From assembly GCA_029718625.1 (NCBI GenBank), contig CM056387.1, forward strand, positions 32,620,105-32,684,104: a stretch of 64,000 bases of DNA. Direction: 5' to 3'. Position numbers and translations under genes: made by a program. Below, piece after piece: positions 8,598 through 18,638 of this stretch (positions within the stretch are counted from its first letter, which is position 1; each line of letters opens with the position of its first letter). This DNA comes from Synaphobranchus kaupii. Its lineage: Eukaryota > Chordata > Actinopteri > Anguilliformes > Synaphobranchidae. Under the pieces are notes generated by a model, which was given only the letters and a program-made list of their open reading frames with translations, had not been told where the DNA came from and searched no databases.

Positions 8598-10656
8598 TGT
8601 AGAACCCGCACAGCTAGACCAATGAGGGAATAGCTGGCGGGGAAGGAGCAAACATGTTTTTCCTCTGCTGTTGTGATGTAAATAAAAAGAGTTTAGTGAT
8701 TTATCCTCCGGTCATGAATAGATTACAAGTACATTTAAGAATATACTGGATCCGTCGCCATGAGTCAGATATGAATGCGCTGCTCCATATCCCGCTTAAG
8801 ACAGGCCTGAAACGGATCAGTATGATTCTTATTATTCTCCGTTCGTAAACGGGGCCATGTTGTCATCACGGATATATCCGACCTGTCATCCAAATGTCAA
8901 TATTCTAATGGGAGCATTAGAACACTCACACAGGAGCTGAACAACACATCGAATATATCTATGATCACAAACAGTAAGCGTAACAGTTACTATTAGTTTA
9001 CTCGACTCCATATTAAAATATAATTTAGAATTTACTTTAATCATGCGTGAAGCTCAGAGTGGGTACACTCGACTCTTCCTTGGGTGCCACCATTACTCAA
9101 TATATGCTCCCGGGATTAGCACTATTGCCGAATCTCAGTTCGGTGGAGAACACAGAGGTTGGGGGTCTGGCCAACACAATACATGCATTATATTTTACAT
9201 AGATAGTTGCGAGCCCAGGTCAGCGTGCACTCAGAGGGCTTCTTAAGGCTAATTTGACAAGAACCGACGTAGAACGTCCATGGGCTCTCTTCACGTCAAA
9301 TTCCCAGAGCCGTGCATCACCAATCCTTCCTGGCAGACCTTGACCGCCTATTCCCAACTTGGGAACTCCACATAAAGTACCACGCCACTGATCAGTTGGT
9401 CATTGGTCAGAATTGTTCCCCTGAGTATTCAGTCGTAATTTAGGCTGAAAAAGGTAGAAAATGGATTAGAGTCATGGAGACCACACAAGTTAAAATAAGA
9501 AGAATTTATTCACAGGCAGGTAGGTCATTATCTTAGAATTATGTCAATTACAAAATACAGAAATGAAGAAAAGAAACACAGAGTAAATATCTTACCCAGC
9601 CTGCTTCAGCTACACACAGATACACAATACGCACAGTGTAGGAAGTCGGTTGCGATCTTCCTTACCCAAAACACACAATCTGCACGGTGTGGGAGATCGG
9701 TTACGATTCTCCCTTACACAAAAACATAGAGTATGCACGGAGTCTGCACGGTGTGGGAGATCGGTTACGATTCTCCCAGATAGGTTTGTCTCCCTTTCTT
9801 TTATGCCAAATCCCGCGTTTGAACCAGGCGGCAGTGCCATAAATTAACCTGGAGGTGTGGTCGAATCTGGAATTTAGACCCCCACCTTTTGGGGGTTGTT
9901 GAATAGGGAGAAGGAAAAAGGAGTTGATTACCAGAGAGGACATTCCAGTGTTACAGTTTTTCCTGAGTTATTGGAACTATGTTTTACTAAACTCCATTTG
10001 GTATGAAATGTATCTCATTTGATTCCTTGATTTTACCGGATTACATCCATACCAAACAGCTTACCATTATGATTATTATTAACAGATTAAGTCTTATTAT
10101 GTTGCAGTTGTCATGAAAATTCCCTTCTGATGAACCATTTTACATGCAATTCCTGTTACTACTACATAGGACATAATGTAACAATATAAGAATCACATGT
10201 GCAATGTTTGTAAGTTTTACAGGGTCTGTTGACCATCTCAACAGAAGTTTCAGAGCCCTGTTCCAGGAGAGAAGTAAAGGGTGTAATGACAGAGGTGCCA
10301 ACATGAGGGCACTGTGGTATTGTCCGGAGTTTTTCCCCTAGGACTGACCTAGGTATGAGGTTACGGGAAAGGTCACAGATGGTCGGGTAGGACATTCCTT
10401 GCGCCATGACTCCTGCGCCATAAATGCCACTAAACACACATTCACACCCATGACATAGTCTAACTTCTTCTTATCACAGTCCTTTCCAGGTGAGGACATC
10501 CTTGAGAACAGATGGGCTGAAAAACCCAAAGGAAGTCAGAGTTATATTGTTTTATTCCAAGGCCCTCTGGTCCTTTGAAGTTTATGACGAGCACCGTTCT
10601 CGGGCTCCTCACAAATGGCAGCCTTTCCTGCATCTCACGTTGACTCCCCTCTTACA
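8598..10656 (+). mobile_element. LTR-like element inserted in the V3 3' flank (2.06 kb)
   Basis: Begins TGTAGAACCCGCACAGC and ends CTCTTACA; related in its first part, in an internal part around 9790 and at its last bases to the element at 19511-21324. The V7 3' flank gives the empty site: AACAATTAGTGAAATGATC there corresponds to AACA-GTCAG-[element]-GCTAG-TAAAGTGATC here, indicating a degraded 5-bp target duplication. Three imperfect copies of a roughly 50-bp sequence (GTGGGAGATCGGTTACGATTC type) lie at 9630-9780. No gag or pol frame was found, so it is probably a solo LTR or non-autonomous element. Strand is arbitrary. Confidence 0.7.
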
Positions 10657-10856
10657 GCTAGTAAAGTGATCATGTATTTGGCCTCTGCAGTAACTACACT
10701 GTTCTCTGTATCTGACTCAATCCAAACCAGTCAATCCATGAGGTAGTTCTCTATGTACCAGGCTATATCTCCCCAAAAGAAAAGATAAATCCCCACCTGC
10801 TGACAACACCAATCACAAGTACATTTATATTTCTTCTGAAACAAAAAAACCCAGCA

Positions 10857-11085
10857 CATTACATTGATATTTAAGGCATTCAGCAGATGCTCTTGTCTAG
10901 AGTGATATGTACATCTTACATTCTTTACATACAATATATTTACACAGCTGGATATTTACTGAAGCGAATTAGGCACGTTAAGTACCTTGATCAAGGGTAC
11001 AACTGTAGTTCCCCACCTGGGAATCCAACCAAGAACTTTCAAAAGCCCAGTTTCATAACCATTGTGCTCCAGTGCCCCTCCTTTA
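10857..11085 (-). mobile_element. tRNA-derived SINE, degraded
   Basis: Reverse-oriented, diverged copy of the SINE at 13131-13376: the tail-like GCATTCAGCAGATGCTC, the middle ACAGCTGGATATTTACTGAAGC and the ACCTTGATCAAGGGTACAAC block are recognisable in order, ending at CATTGTGCTCCAGTGCCC, the tRNA-like head. Confidence 0.7.
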
Positions 11086-11400
11086 CATAATCTCTCTCTC
11101 ACTACAATGTTTTAAAGAACATTCACTGATTAAAGTATACATTACCCAGGGCACACAAAGCTCTCACTAATTACCTTGTCCATTTATCATATTTCAAGAC
11201 ATGAATAGCACAAATTAATGTCAATGACTTATTAATTATGTTAATATTAATAAACATACGAGGTCTATATTACTTCAATAGCACTCCTATTGATTGAATA
11301 GCACTTGAGTAACTTGTCATAGATGTGCAAGATTCCTTATCTCCAATATGACTTCTGAAGTGTACTGAGAGCAGCTGATTGGCTGAACCCTTCCTTTGGA
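11086..11400. other. V4 upstream flank, shared with V5 and V8
   Basis: No gene. A block containing TAATCTCT...AACATTCAC...TTACCCAGGGCA recurs upstream of V5 (about 12297-12380) and V8 (about 16770-16860), marking a common duplication unit for V4, V5 and V8. Confidence 0.55.
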
Positions 11401-11535
11401 AAACTGATTGGCTGAGTGCAGAGGTTCCTCCCTTCACATTTACCCTTATAGCCAATATCACAGTCTATCCTCACACTCCAACCTGCTCATCTCTCAGCTG
11501 GACAGTAAGGGCCGTTCACACCACACACTGACAAC

Positions 11536-11989
11536 ATGCTGGGGACACTCTGCACTCTCATCACTGTGCTCTCATGTAAGAATCCACTACTCACCCTTTT
11601 CAATAGAAATTTTGTACATGTATTACTCATGTAACTGTGAACAACCTCTTATTTCCCAGGTGTGAGTGGAGTGACAGTGGTGACACAGAAGCCTCCTGTT
11701 CTGACAGTGAGTAAAGGAGATACGGCCACTATGGACTGTAACCTCGGGACTGTGACTGATCGCCTTGCTTACTGGTATAAGCAGGTTCCAGGCAGTGCTC
11801 CTCAGTTTGTGCTGTATTTCCACCGCACTCACAGCTCTCCCACATATGGAGCTGGATTCTCCTCCAGTCACTTCTCTTCTAAATGTCAGACTAATTCTGA
11901 CTGTCAGTTAATAATTAGCAATGTGGAGGCAGGAGACTCAGCAGTGTATTACTGTAACACATGGGATAACTCTGCTAAAGAGGAGGTAT
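11536..11989 (+). CDS. IgL V segment 4 (leader exon 11536-11575, V exon 11660-11989)
   Basis: Intact two-exon V gene. Leader MLGTLCTLITVLS, GTAAG donor, 84-bp intron, acceptor TTTCCCAG. The V exon has TMDCNLGTVTDRLAYWYKQ, CDR2 FHRTHSSPTYGAGFSS, YYCNTWDNSAKE and the same extra framework-3 cysteine pair as V2 (SSKCQTNSDCQ). Its promoter keeps the inverted CCAAT (about 11405-11413), but the TATA-like region reads CCCTTATAGCC in a diverged context. Confidence 0.9.
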
Positions 11990-12017
11990 CACAGTGATTC
12001 ACACCATGACAAAAACC
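11990..12017 (+). promoter_or_regulatory. 12-RSS of V4
   Basis: Heptamer CACAGTG 11990-11996, 12-bp spacer, nonamer ACAAAAACC 12009-12017. Confidence 0.93.
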
Positions 12018-12660
12018 TCTGAGCTTCACTTCTGCATTAAAGTTGCTTCATAAATGAGTTCAAGCTCAGAGACAGGATGTGAACTCACTGAAACTGAACT
12101 AGGATCTCTCAGCCATGTCAGTAAACATATTCTGTATGTGAAAAAAACTGCCTAAATCATCCTGAATGCTTTTGTGCTTCACACAAGGTTAGTAACCTGC
12201 CTAAGGGTGTAATTGCAGTGTAATGCATAGGAATCATACCTGCAACTTTGGAGTTAAAGTTACCTAATCATTATGTTACACTACCAATCCAGTACATAAT
12301 CTCTGTGTCTCTATAATGCTGGAAAGAACATTCACTGATGAAAGCCTGCATTACCCAGGGCAAACAAAACTTTCACTAATTAATGTGAATGTCCTGACAC
12401 TAACACATATTATTTAATAACTATGGCATAGATCTGATCAATGTCCTTATGAATAATACAAATAAACACAGAAACAGAATGTCTATATTTTGTCTCATCT
12501 GAGGCTTTGACTCAAGCTACAGGATGTTCACACACTCCTATTGGTTGAATAACACTTGAATAACTTGTCACAGATGTGCAAAAGGCCTCATCCCCAATTT
12601 GACTTGTTTAATGAAGTCTGCTCAGATCAGCTGATTGCCTGAACCCTTTTGTTGGAAAAC
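12018..12660. other. V4-V5 spacer
   Basis: No gene. Holds a degraded SINE-related fragment (about 12185-12285; compare 16670-16755) and the duplicated V upstream block (12297-12650), including GACTTGTTTAATGAAGTCTGCTCAGATCAGC-like sequence shared with the V7 and V8 upstream regions. Confidence 0.5.
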
Positions 12661-12922
12661 TTTGATTGGCTGATTGCAGAAGCTCCTCCCTCTCCATCTC
12701 CCTGACCGGCCCCTTATAGCTGGGTCCTGCAGCCTCTCCTCTCCTCACACTCCAACCTGCTTATCTCTCACCTGCTCATCTCTCAGCTCATCTCTCACTC
12801 CAACCTGCTCATCTCTCAGCTAACTACAAAATTAAATTGATTTAGATTGCAATATTGTTTAATATGTTGTTGCATTTTGAAATGTGATTTTTATTTTCTC
12901 AAAAATGCATCTTATGTTTCAG

Positions 12923-13130
12923 GTGTGAGTGGAGTGACAGTGGTGACACAGAAGCCACCTGTTGTGACAGTGAGTAAAGGAGATACGGCCACTATGGACT
13001 GTAACCTCGGGACTGTGACTAATAGCGAAGCTCGCTGGTACAAGCAGGTTCCAGGCAGCGCTCCTCAGTATGTGCTGCGTTTCCATAAGTCTTGGCGCTC
13101 TCCAGAATATGGAGCTGGATTCTCCTCCAG
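12923..13130 (+). pseudogene. IgL V segment 5, truncated pseudogene
   Basis: The V exon begins normally after GTTTCAG and reads CVSGVTVVTQKPPVVTVS through TMDCNLGTVTNSEARWYKQ and CDR2 to GAGFSS, then stops at a SINE (from 13131). The rest of framework 3, the second Cys and the RSS are missing and do not resume after the SINE; instead the sequence continues with DNA resembling the upstream region of V2 and V6. The leader exon is also absent: the promoter-like CCAAT/TTATA module (12660-12720) runs into a CTCATCTCTCAGCT repeat and then directly into intron-like DNA. The segment cannot recombine or be expressed. Confidence 0.9.
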
Positions 13131-13376
13131 TAGGGGGCGGCAGTGTAGTATAATGGTTAAGGAACTGGCCTTGTAACCGAAAGGTTGTAGGTTCGATTCC
13201 CAGGTAGGACACTGCCGTTGTACCCTTGAGCAAGGTACTTAACCTGAATTGCTTCAGTATATATCCAGCTGTATAAATGGATAATATGTAAAAAAAATTT
13301 AAAAAAAATGGTAAAACGTTGTGTAAGTCGCTCTGGATAAGAGCGTCTGCTAAATGCCTATAATGTCTATAATGTA
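13131..13376 (+). mobile_element. tRNA-derived SINE at the V5 breakpoint
   Basis: tRNA-like head GGGCGGCAGTGTAGTATAATGG with a B box GGTTCGATTCC, a middle region (CCCTTGAGCAAGGTACTTAACC) and an L2-type tail (GTCGCTCTGGATAAGAGCG, TCTGCTAAATG) followed by short TAATG-type repeats. It lies exactly where V5 ends. The flanks on its two sides come from different parts of the duplication unit, so no target duplication can be matched. Confidence 0.88.
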
Positions 13377-13747
13377 ATATTCTGTCCTGAGGTGATATTC
13401 ATTATAATCACGATGAAGCTGTTGAAGAAAACATTCAGATTGGCAAAAATAAATGTGAAAATGTGAAAAAGTGAACCTGCTTGAAAACCAGATAAAATAA
13501 CTGGTAAAATGTGTTCTTGCTTATTTTCATTTATAACTGACGAGCATTTTGCCATGTGAGACACACAGTTAAAAAAATATATTTTGATCCCCAAAACCTT
13601 TGATTGGCTTAGTGCAGAAGCTCCTCCCTCTCCATCTCCCTGACCGGCCCCTTATAGCTGGGTCCTGCAGCCTCTCCTCTCCTCACTCTCCAACCTGCTC
13701 ATCTCTTAGCTGGACAGTAAGGGCCGTTCACACCACACATTGACAAC

Positions 13748-14240
13748 ATGCTGGGGACACTCTGCACTCTCATCACTGTGCTCTCATGTAAGAAAAACTT
13801 AATGATGCAAAAAAACTAACTGCAATGTGACATTGATTTTACTTTCAGTATTGTTTAATGACAATTGTTGTTTAATTCATTTTGTGGACTTGGAATTGAT
13901 TTATATCGTTTAATACTTTATTGCATTTTGAAATATGATTTTTATTTTCTCACAAATGCATCTTGTTTCCCAGGTGTGAGTGGAGTGACAGTGGTGACAC
14001 AGAAGCCTCCTGTTCTGACAGTGAGTAAAAGAGAACCTTGGGACTGTGACTGATCATGTTGCTTACTGGTACAAGCAGGTTCCAGGCAGTGCTGCTCAGT
14101 TTGTACTGTATTTCCACTGCACTTCTCTTCTGTGTGTCAGACTAAATCTGACTGTCAGTTGATAATTAGCAATGTGGAGGCAGGAGACTCAGCAGTGTAT
14201 TACTGTAAAACATGGGATAACTCTGCTAAAGAGTACGTAT
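13748..14240 (+). pseudogene. IgL V segment 6, pseudogene with two internal deletions
   Basis: Promoter module and leader (13748-13787, MLGTLCTLITVLS, GTAAG donor) are intact and the V exon starts at 13974. Against V4, about 20 bp around 14030 are lost, removing the first conserved Cys and shifting the frame, and about 38 bp are lost near 14118, removing CDR2 and the start of framework 3. The end (DSAVYYC region) and an RSS remain. The RSS heptamer is CAGAGTG, altered within the critical CAC. Confidence 0.9.
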
Positions 14241-14268
14241 CAGAGTGATTCATATCATGACAAAAACC
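14241..14268 (+). promoter_or_regulatory. Damaged 12-RSS of V6
   Basis: Heptamer CAGAGTG (consensus CACAGTG) 14241-14247, 12-bp spacer, intact nonamer ACAAAAACC 14260-14268. A change in the third heptamer base usually abolishes recombination. Confidence 0.85.
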
Positions 14269-14705
14269 TCTGAGCTTCACTTCTGCTTTAAAGCTGCTTC
14301 AGAAAGGAGAGAACTTCACACTCAGAGCAGGATGTGAAATCACTGAAGCTGAGCCAGGACTTCTCAACCATGTCACTAACAGCATAAGGCCTATACCACA
14401 GGGGTCAGAAACCCGTTCTAGAGGGCCACAGCATCTGCTGGCTTTCGGTGTGTATCGGCACCAGTGATTCATTTAAGTCATTGATTGTCTAACTAATCCA
14501 TGCACTTATCATCAGGGCCTTGATTACCTGCTAATTTAAGGGGAAAGCACAGAATCCTGATACAGCACTCTGTACCTCTGAACTGTGTGGATGTACCCCC
14601 AGTCTGCACCTCTTAGCATCACCACCACATGCTGAATCAGCAGCTCTAGACTTTTCGACCAAATGCTGCTCCTCCATCTTCAGACAGTGATTAAATTTTA
14701 AAAAA

Positions 14706-14706
<1 letters not shown>

Positions 14707-14793
<87 letters not shown>

Positions 14794-14794
14794 T
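14707..14794. repeat. (TA)n microsatellite
   Basis: Roughly 44 TA dinucleotides with rare interruptions. The homologous place after V2 (about 7164-7180) has only a short A/TA run, so the repeat expanded after the cassette duplicated. Confidence 0.95.
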
Positions 14795-15540
14795 ATTTAC
14801 ATTCTGTACACTGACACATTTATCTCCATTTACCAAACAACCGTGCACACCCACCTTTTTTTTAGTGGCTGCAGCAGCAAACAAATGAAAATCAGAAAAA
14901 AATCAAGAACCAAACTATAAAAATGTGACCACACTCACTTTCAGACTGCAATCACATTCATTTTAAATACATTACAGTACAGAATACTTGGCTTCCAATA
15001 CAAACCCACTCAAAAACATAAACCCAAAAAGCCTTGAGCTCCAGGTCCCTAAATACATTGATCCATACATGTTAGTCAGGGATCTGCAACACCAACACTA
15101 GACCTAGACCCTCTTTCCACCGCTCCTGTGCAGCGTGTTGACTCCATCTCTTTACATCCCACCTAATCCTCTCCCTCAAGTCTCCTTCCACTCTTCTCAC
15201 CACTCCTTCTACTCCCCAGTACCTATTGGACTTAATAAAGTCCTGCCTTGCCTCCCACAGCCCTCTTATAGAGGCGGATTATCAGCCATAATAACAGCCT
15301 TACCCTTGTATCTGCTACTGCCCTAACAATGCCCCTCTCCAACCTTGCCCATGTCAGAGTAAAGCCCCGCACCTCTCCCTACAATGCCTGCTGCCCTTGC
15401 CCACACCACCCCGGCAAATGGGCAATCCCACGTTACATTCCTGACTTGTCACAGATATGCAAAAGGCCTGATCTCCAATTTGACTTGTTTAATGAAGTCT
15501 GCTCAGATCAGCGGATTGCCTGAACCCTTCTGTTGGAAAA
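14795..15540. other. V6-V7 spacer, copy of the V2-V3 spacer
   Basis: No gene. Matches 7185-7755 closely; the right end also contains the shared V upstream block (from about 15450). Confidence 0.65.
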
Positions 15541-15685
15541 CTTTGATTGGCTGATTGCAGAAGCTCCTCCCTCTCCATTGCCCTGACCGGCCCCTTATAG
15601 CTGGGTCCTGCAGCCTCTCCTCACACTCCAACCTGCTCATCTCTCAGCTGGACAGTAAGGGCCATTCACACCACACACTGACAAC

Positions 15686-16202
15686 ATGCTGGGGACACTC
15701 TGCACTCTCATCGCTGTACTCTCATGTAAGAAAAATTTAATGATGCAAACAACTAACTAAAATATAAAATTATCTTTTTATGTAGATTTAACTTTAAGTA
15801 TTGTTTAATGACATTCCCTTTGTGGAATGAAATGTGATTTTTATTTTCTCAAAAAAGCATCTTATTTCTCAGGTGTGAGTGGAGTGACAGTGGTGACACA
15901 AAAGCCTCCTGTTTTGGCAGTGAGTAAAGGAGATACGGCCACTATGGACTGTAACCTCGGGATTGTGACTGATAGTGGAGCTCGCTGGTACAAGCAGGTT
16001 TCAGGTGGAGCTCCTCAGTATGTGCTGTTTTTCTACCACGGTGACAAGTCTCCCTTCTATGGAGCTGGATTCTCCTCCAATCGCTTCACATCCACTCATC
16101 AGAGTAAATCAGATTATCGATTGATAATTAAAAATGTGGAGGCAGGAGACTCAGCAGTGTATTACTGTAAAACATGGGACAGCTCTGCTAAAGAGTTGGT
16201 AT
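15686..16202 (+). CDS. IgL V segment 7 (leader exon 15686-15725, V exon 15873-16202)
   Basis: Intact two-exon V gene. Leader MLGTLCTLIAVLS, GTAAG donor, 147-bp intron, acceptor TTTCTCAG. The V exon has TMDCNLGIVTDSGARWYKQ, CDR2 FFYHGDKSPFYGAGFSS, RFTSTHQSKSDYRLIIKNVE and YYCKTWDSSAKE. It is the nearest relative of V3 and shares that gene's 3' flank up to the point where the V3 copy carries the LTR-like insertion. Upstream are the inverted CCAAT (about 15541-15552) and CCCCTTATAG core (about 15590-15600). Confidence 0.9.
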
Positions 16203-16230
16203 CACAGTGATTCACACCATGACAAAAACC
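16203..16230 (+). promoter_or_regulatory. 12-RSS of V7
   Basis: Heptamer CACAGTG 16203-16209, 12-bp spacer, nonamer ACAAAAACC 16222-16230. Confidence 0.93.
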
Positions 16231-17130
16231 TCTGTGCTTCACTTCTGCTTTAAAGCTACAGAAAGGAGAGAAGATGTGCATTTACTCAAGCTGAACCAGG
16301 ATCTCTCAGCCATGGAGCCTCTTCATCTACAGAGTAATGTTAACAGAGAAAAGTCTCCAGCAGCTGAAGAAAACTACAAGCAGCAAAATCAAAAAGACTC
16401 AATCAGCAAAGAGACGCCAAACATCAACAATTAGTGAAATGATCATATGTTTGGCATCTGCAGTAACAGCACTGTTCACTGTATCCACCTCAATCCAACC
16501 AGTCAGCCCTTCAGGTATTTCTGTACATGCTATATCTCCCCCAAATTAAAACATAAATCTCCACCTGTTAATTATATCAATCACTGTAAATTTCTAGTTT
16601 TTCTGAAACAGAACTCAACCCAGTACACTACAATAATGGAGCTGAAGAAATTCAATAAAAGTAACTTTCTCAATGGAGTCATTGCAGCACCCTGTGTAGG
16701 AATCAATCCTACAACTTTGGATTTATAAGGCTGATGTCCTAACGTTTATGCTACACTTCTAATCCAGAACATAATCTCTGTGTGCCTATAATGTTGTACA
16801 GAATATTCACAGAGGAAAGCCTGCATCACAGAGGGTATACAAAGCTCTCACTAATTACCACATACAATACTGACATTTAAGTCCTGACACCAACACATCT
16901 GGTGAAATAAGTGAGGGTTAGAGCTGATCAAAGTCTTGCAAGTCTTACTAATTATATTAATAAATGCAAAATGTCTATATTTCATCTGACCTGAGGCTCT
17001 GACTCCAGATACAGTAAGTTCACAAACTCCAATTGATCAAATAAAATTTGAGAAACTTGTCAGAGATGTGCAAGTTAACTTATCTCCAATTTGATATGTT
17101 TATTGAAGTCTGCTGAGAGCAGCTGATTGG
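16231..17130. other. V7-V8 spacer
   Basis: No gene. Holds the V3/V7 common 3' flank with the empty site of the 8598-10656 element (around 16430), a degraded SINE-related fragment (about 16670-16755) and the shared V upstream block (16770-17130). Confidence 0.55.
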
Positions 17131-17300
17131 CTGAACCAGTCTATGGGAAATGATCATTGGCTGAGTGCAGAAGCTCCTCCCTCTCCATCTCCTTGACCGG
17201 CCCCTTATAGCTGGGTCCTGCAGCCTCTCCTCTCCTCACACTCCAACCTGCACATCTCTCAGCTGGACAGTAAGGGCCGTTCACACCACACACTGACAAC

Positions 17301-17751
17301 ATGCTGGGGACACTCTGCACTCTCATCGTTGTGCTCTCATGTAAGAAATTGATCTTCCAAAAATTTGAATGGCTGTCATGCATGTTGCATTTTTGATTAT
17401 GTTTAGTGTTTTGTTTCTGAACAGGTGTCAGTGGACAGAAGATTTTGACACAGAAACCCACAATTTTGAGTCTGACTAAAGGACAGAAGGCCACTTTTGA
17501 CTGTAATGTTGCCCGACATGAAAACTCTGTTTACTGGTACAAGCAGGTTCCAGGCAGTGCTCTTCAGTATGTGCTGCATTACTTTCACGATGAGAGCTCT
17601 CCCAGCTATGGAGCTGGTTTCTCCTCCAGCCACTTTACCTCCACAACCCAGAGTAACACAGATTATCAGTTAATAATTACTAATGTGGAGGCAGGAGACT
17701 CAGCAGTGTATTACTGTAGCACATGGGACAGCTCTGCTAGTGCAGCTGTAT
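17301..17751 (+). CDS. IgL V segment 8 (leader exon 17301-17340, V exon 17425-17751)
   Basis: Intact two-exon V gene and the last V before the giant minisatellite. Leader MLGTLCTLIVVLS, GTAAG donor, 84-bp intron, acceptor TGAACAG. The V exon reads CVSGQKILTQKPTILSL, TFDCNVARHENSVYWYKQ, CDR2 YFHDESSPSYGAGFSS and YYCSTWDSSASA. It belongs to the V1 subfamily; together with the shared flank this shows a V1-type unit was duplicated here. Its promoter and leader belong to the common V2-V7 type; V1's are outside the window. Confidence 0.9.
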
Positions 17752-17779
17752 CACAGTGATTCACACCATGACAAAAACC
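17752..17779 (+). promoter_or_regulatory. 12-RSS of V8
   Basis: Heptamer CACAGTG 17752-17758, 12-bp spacer, nonamer ACAAAAACC 17771-17779. Confidence 0.93.
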
Positions 17780-18289
17780 TCTGAGCTTCACTTCTGCTTT
17801 AAAGCTGCTTCAGAAATCTCACAGTTTCTCCAGTAAAACAGGATCTCTCAGACCCGGAAGCCATTTCATCAGTAGAATAGTAAGAATTCACAGTAGTATT
17901 TCTTCCCCATACACAGCTACACATTCTGTAACTTAAACAACAGGCTCCCAAACTGGCCCAGAAGTATCAATTCACAAATAAAAAGTTCAAAATAATTTAA
18001 TTCTCATAATTTCCAAAGAACTCATTGTAAACAAATTAAAAGCAAATCTCAGTGTGCATTTGTAATATACCACATGTGGAACAATAATGTTTTTAAATGT
18101 ACAATTCTGTCCAGGATATGCATATTTCTGCAGCTCTGACTGTACATATTTACTGTAAAGCCTGGTCATAATATTGCAGGTGTGATAATGAGATGCTGTT
18201 ATAGCAGGAAGTGCATAAATAGTGGGTTACTTATAATAATTCACTACTGCTGCAGTGAGGAGACTGTTTTCATCAAAATTATACACATT

Positions 18290-18497
18290 ACATTAGCATT
18301 TAGCAGACGCTCTTATCCAGAGCGACTTACACAACTTTTTATTACATTTATCCATTTATACAGCTGGAAATATAATGAAGCAATTCAGGTTAAGTACCTT
18401 GCTCAAGGGTACAACGGCAGTGTCCTACCTGGGAATCGAACCTGCAACCTTTCGGTTACAAGTCCTGTTCCTTAACCATAATACTACACTGCCGCCC
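18290..18497 (-). mobile_element. tRNA-derived SINE, reverse copy
   Basis: Reverse orientation: tail first (CATTTAGCAGACGCTC, TTATCCAGAGCGACTTA), then the CTTGCTCAAGGGTACAAC block, B box GGGAATCGAACC and the head ending ACACTGCCGCCC. Same family as 13131-13376. Absent from the matching V1 flank, so it inserted after that duplication. Confidence 0.9.
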
Positions 18498-18638
18498 AAT
18501 AATAATTAATATTATTAAATTAATCCCATAAATGCAGCAAATAAAAAATCTATTGAGTAAGTGGAATTACAATCGGATTACATTTCATTATAAAACACCT
18601 TGTGTGCTCTGTACTGATGAAAGGGGCCCACAAGACCA

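Noticed and set aside
8358..8633. Open frames just after V3 and V7
   Set aside because: They start at or beyond the RSS and run through non-coding flank; not conserved between the two copies.
13131..13376. Functional tRNA gene (A/B boxes GTATAATGG, GGTTCGATTCC)
   Set aside because: The tRNA-like head continues into a SINE body and L2-like tail and recurs elsewhere in the window; no intact cloverleaf.
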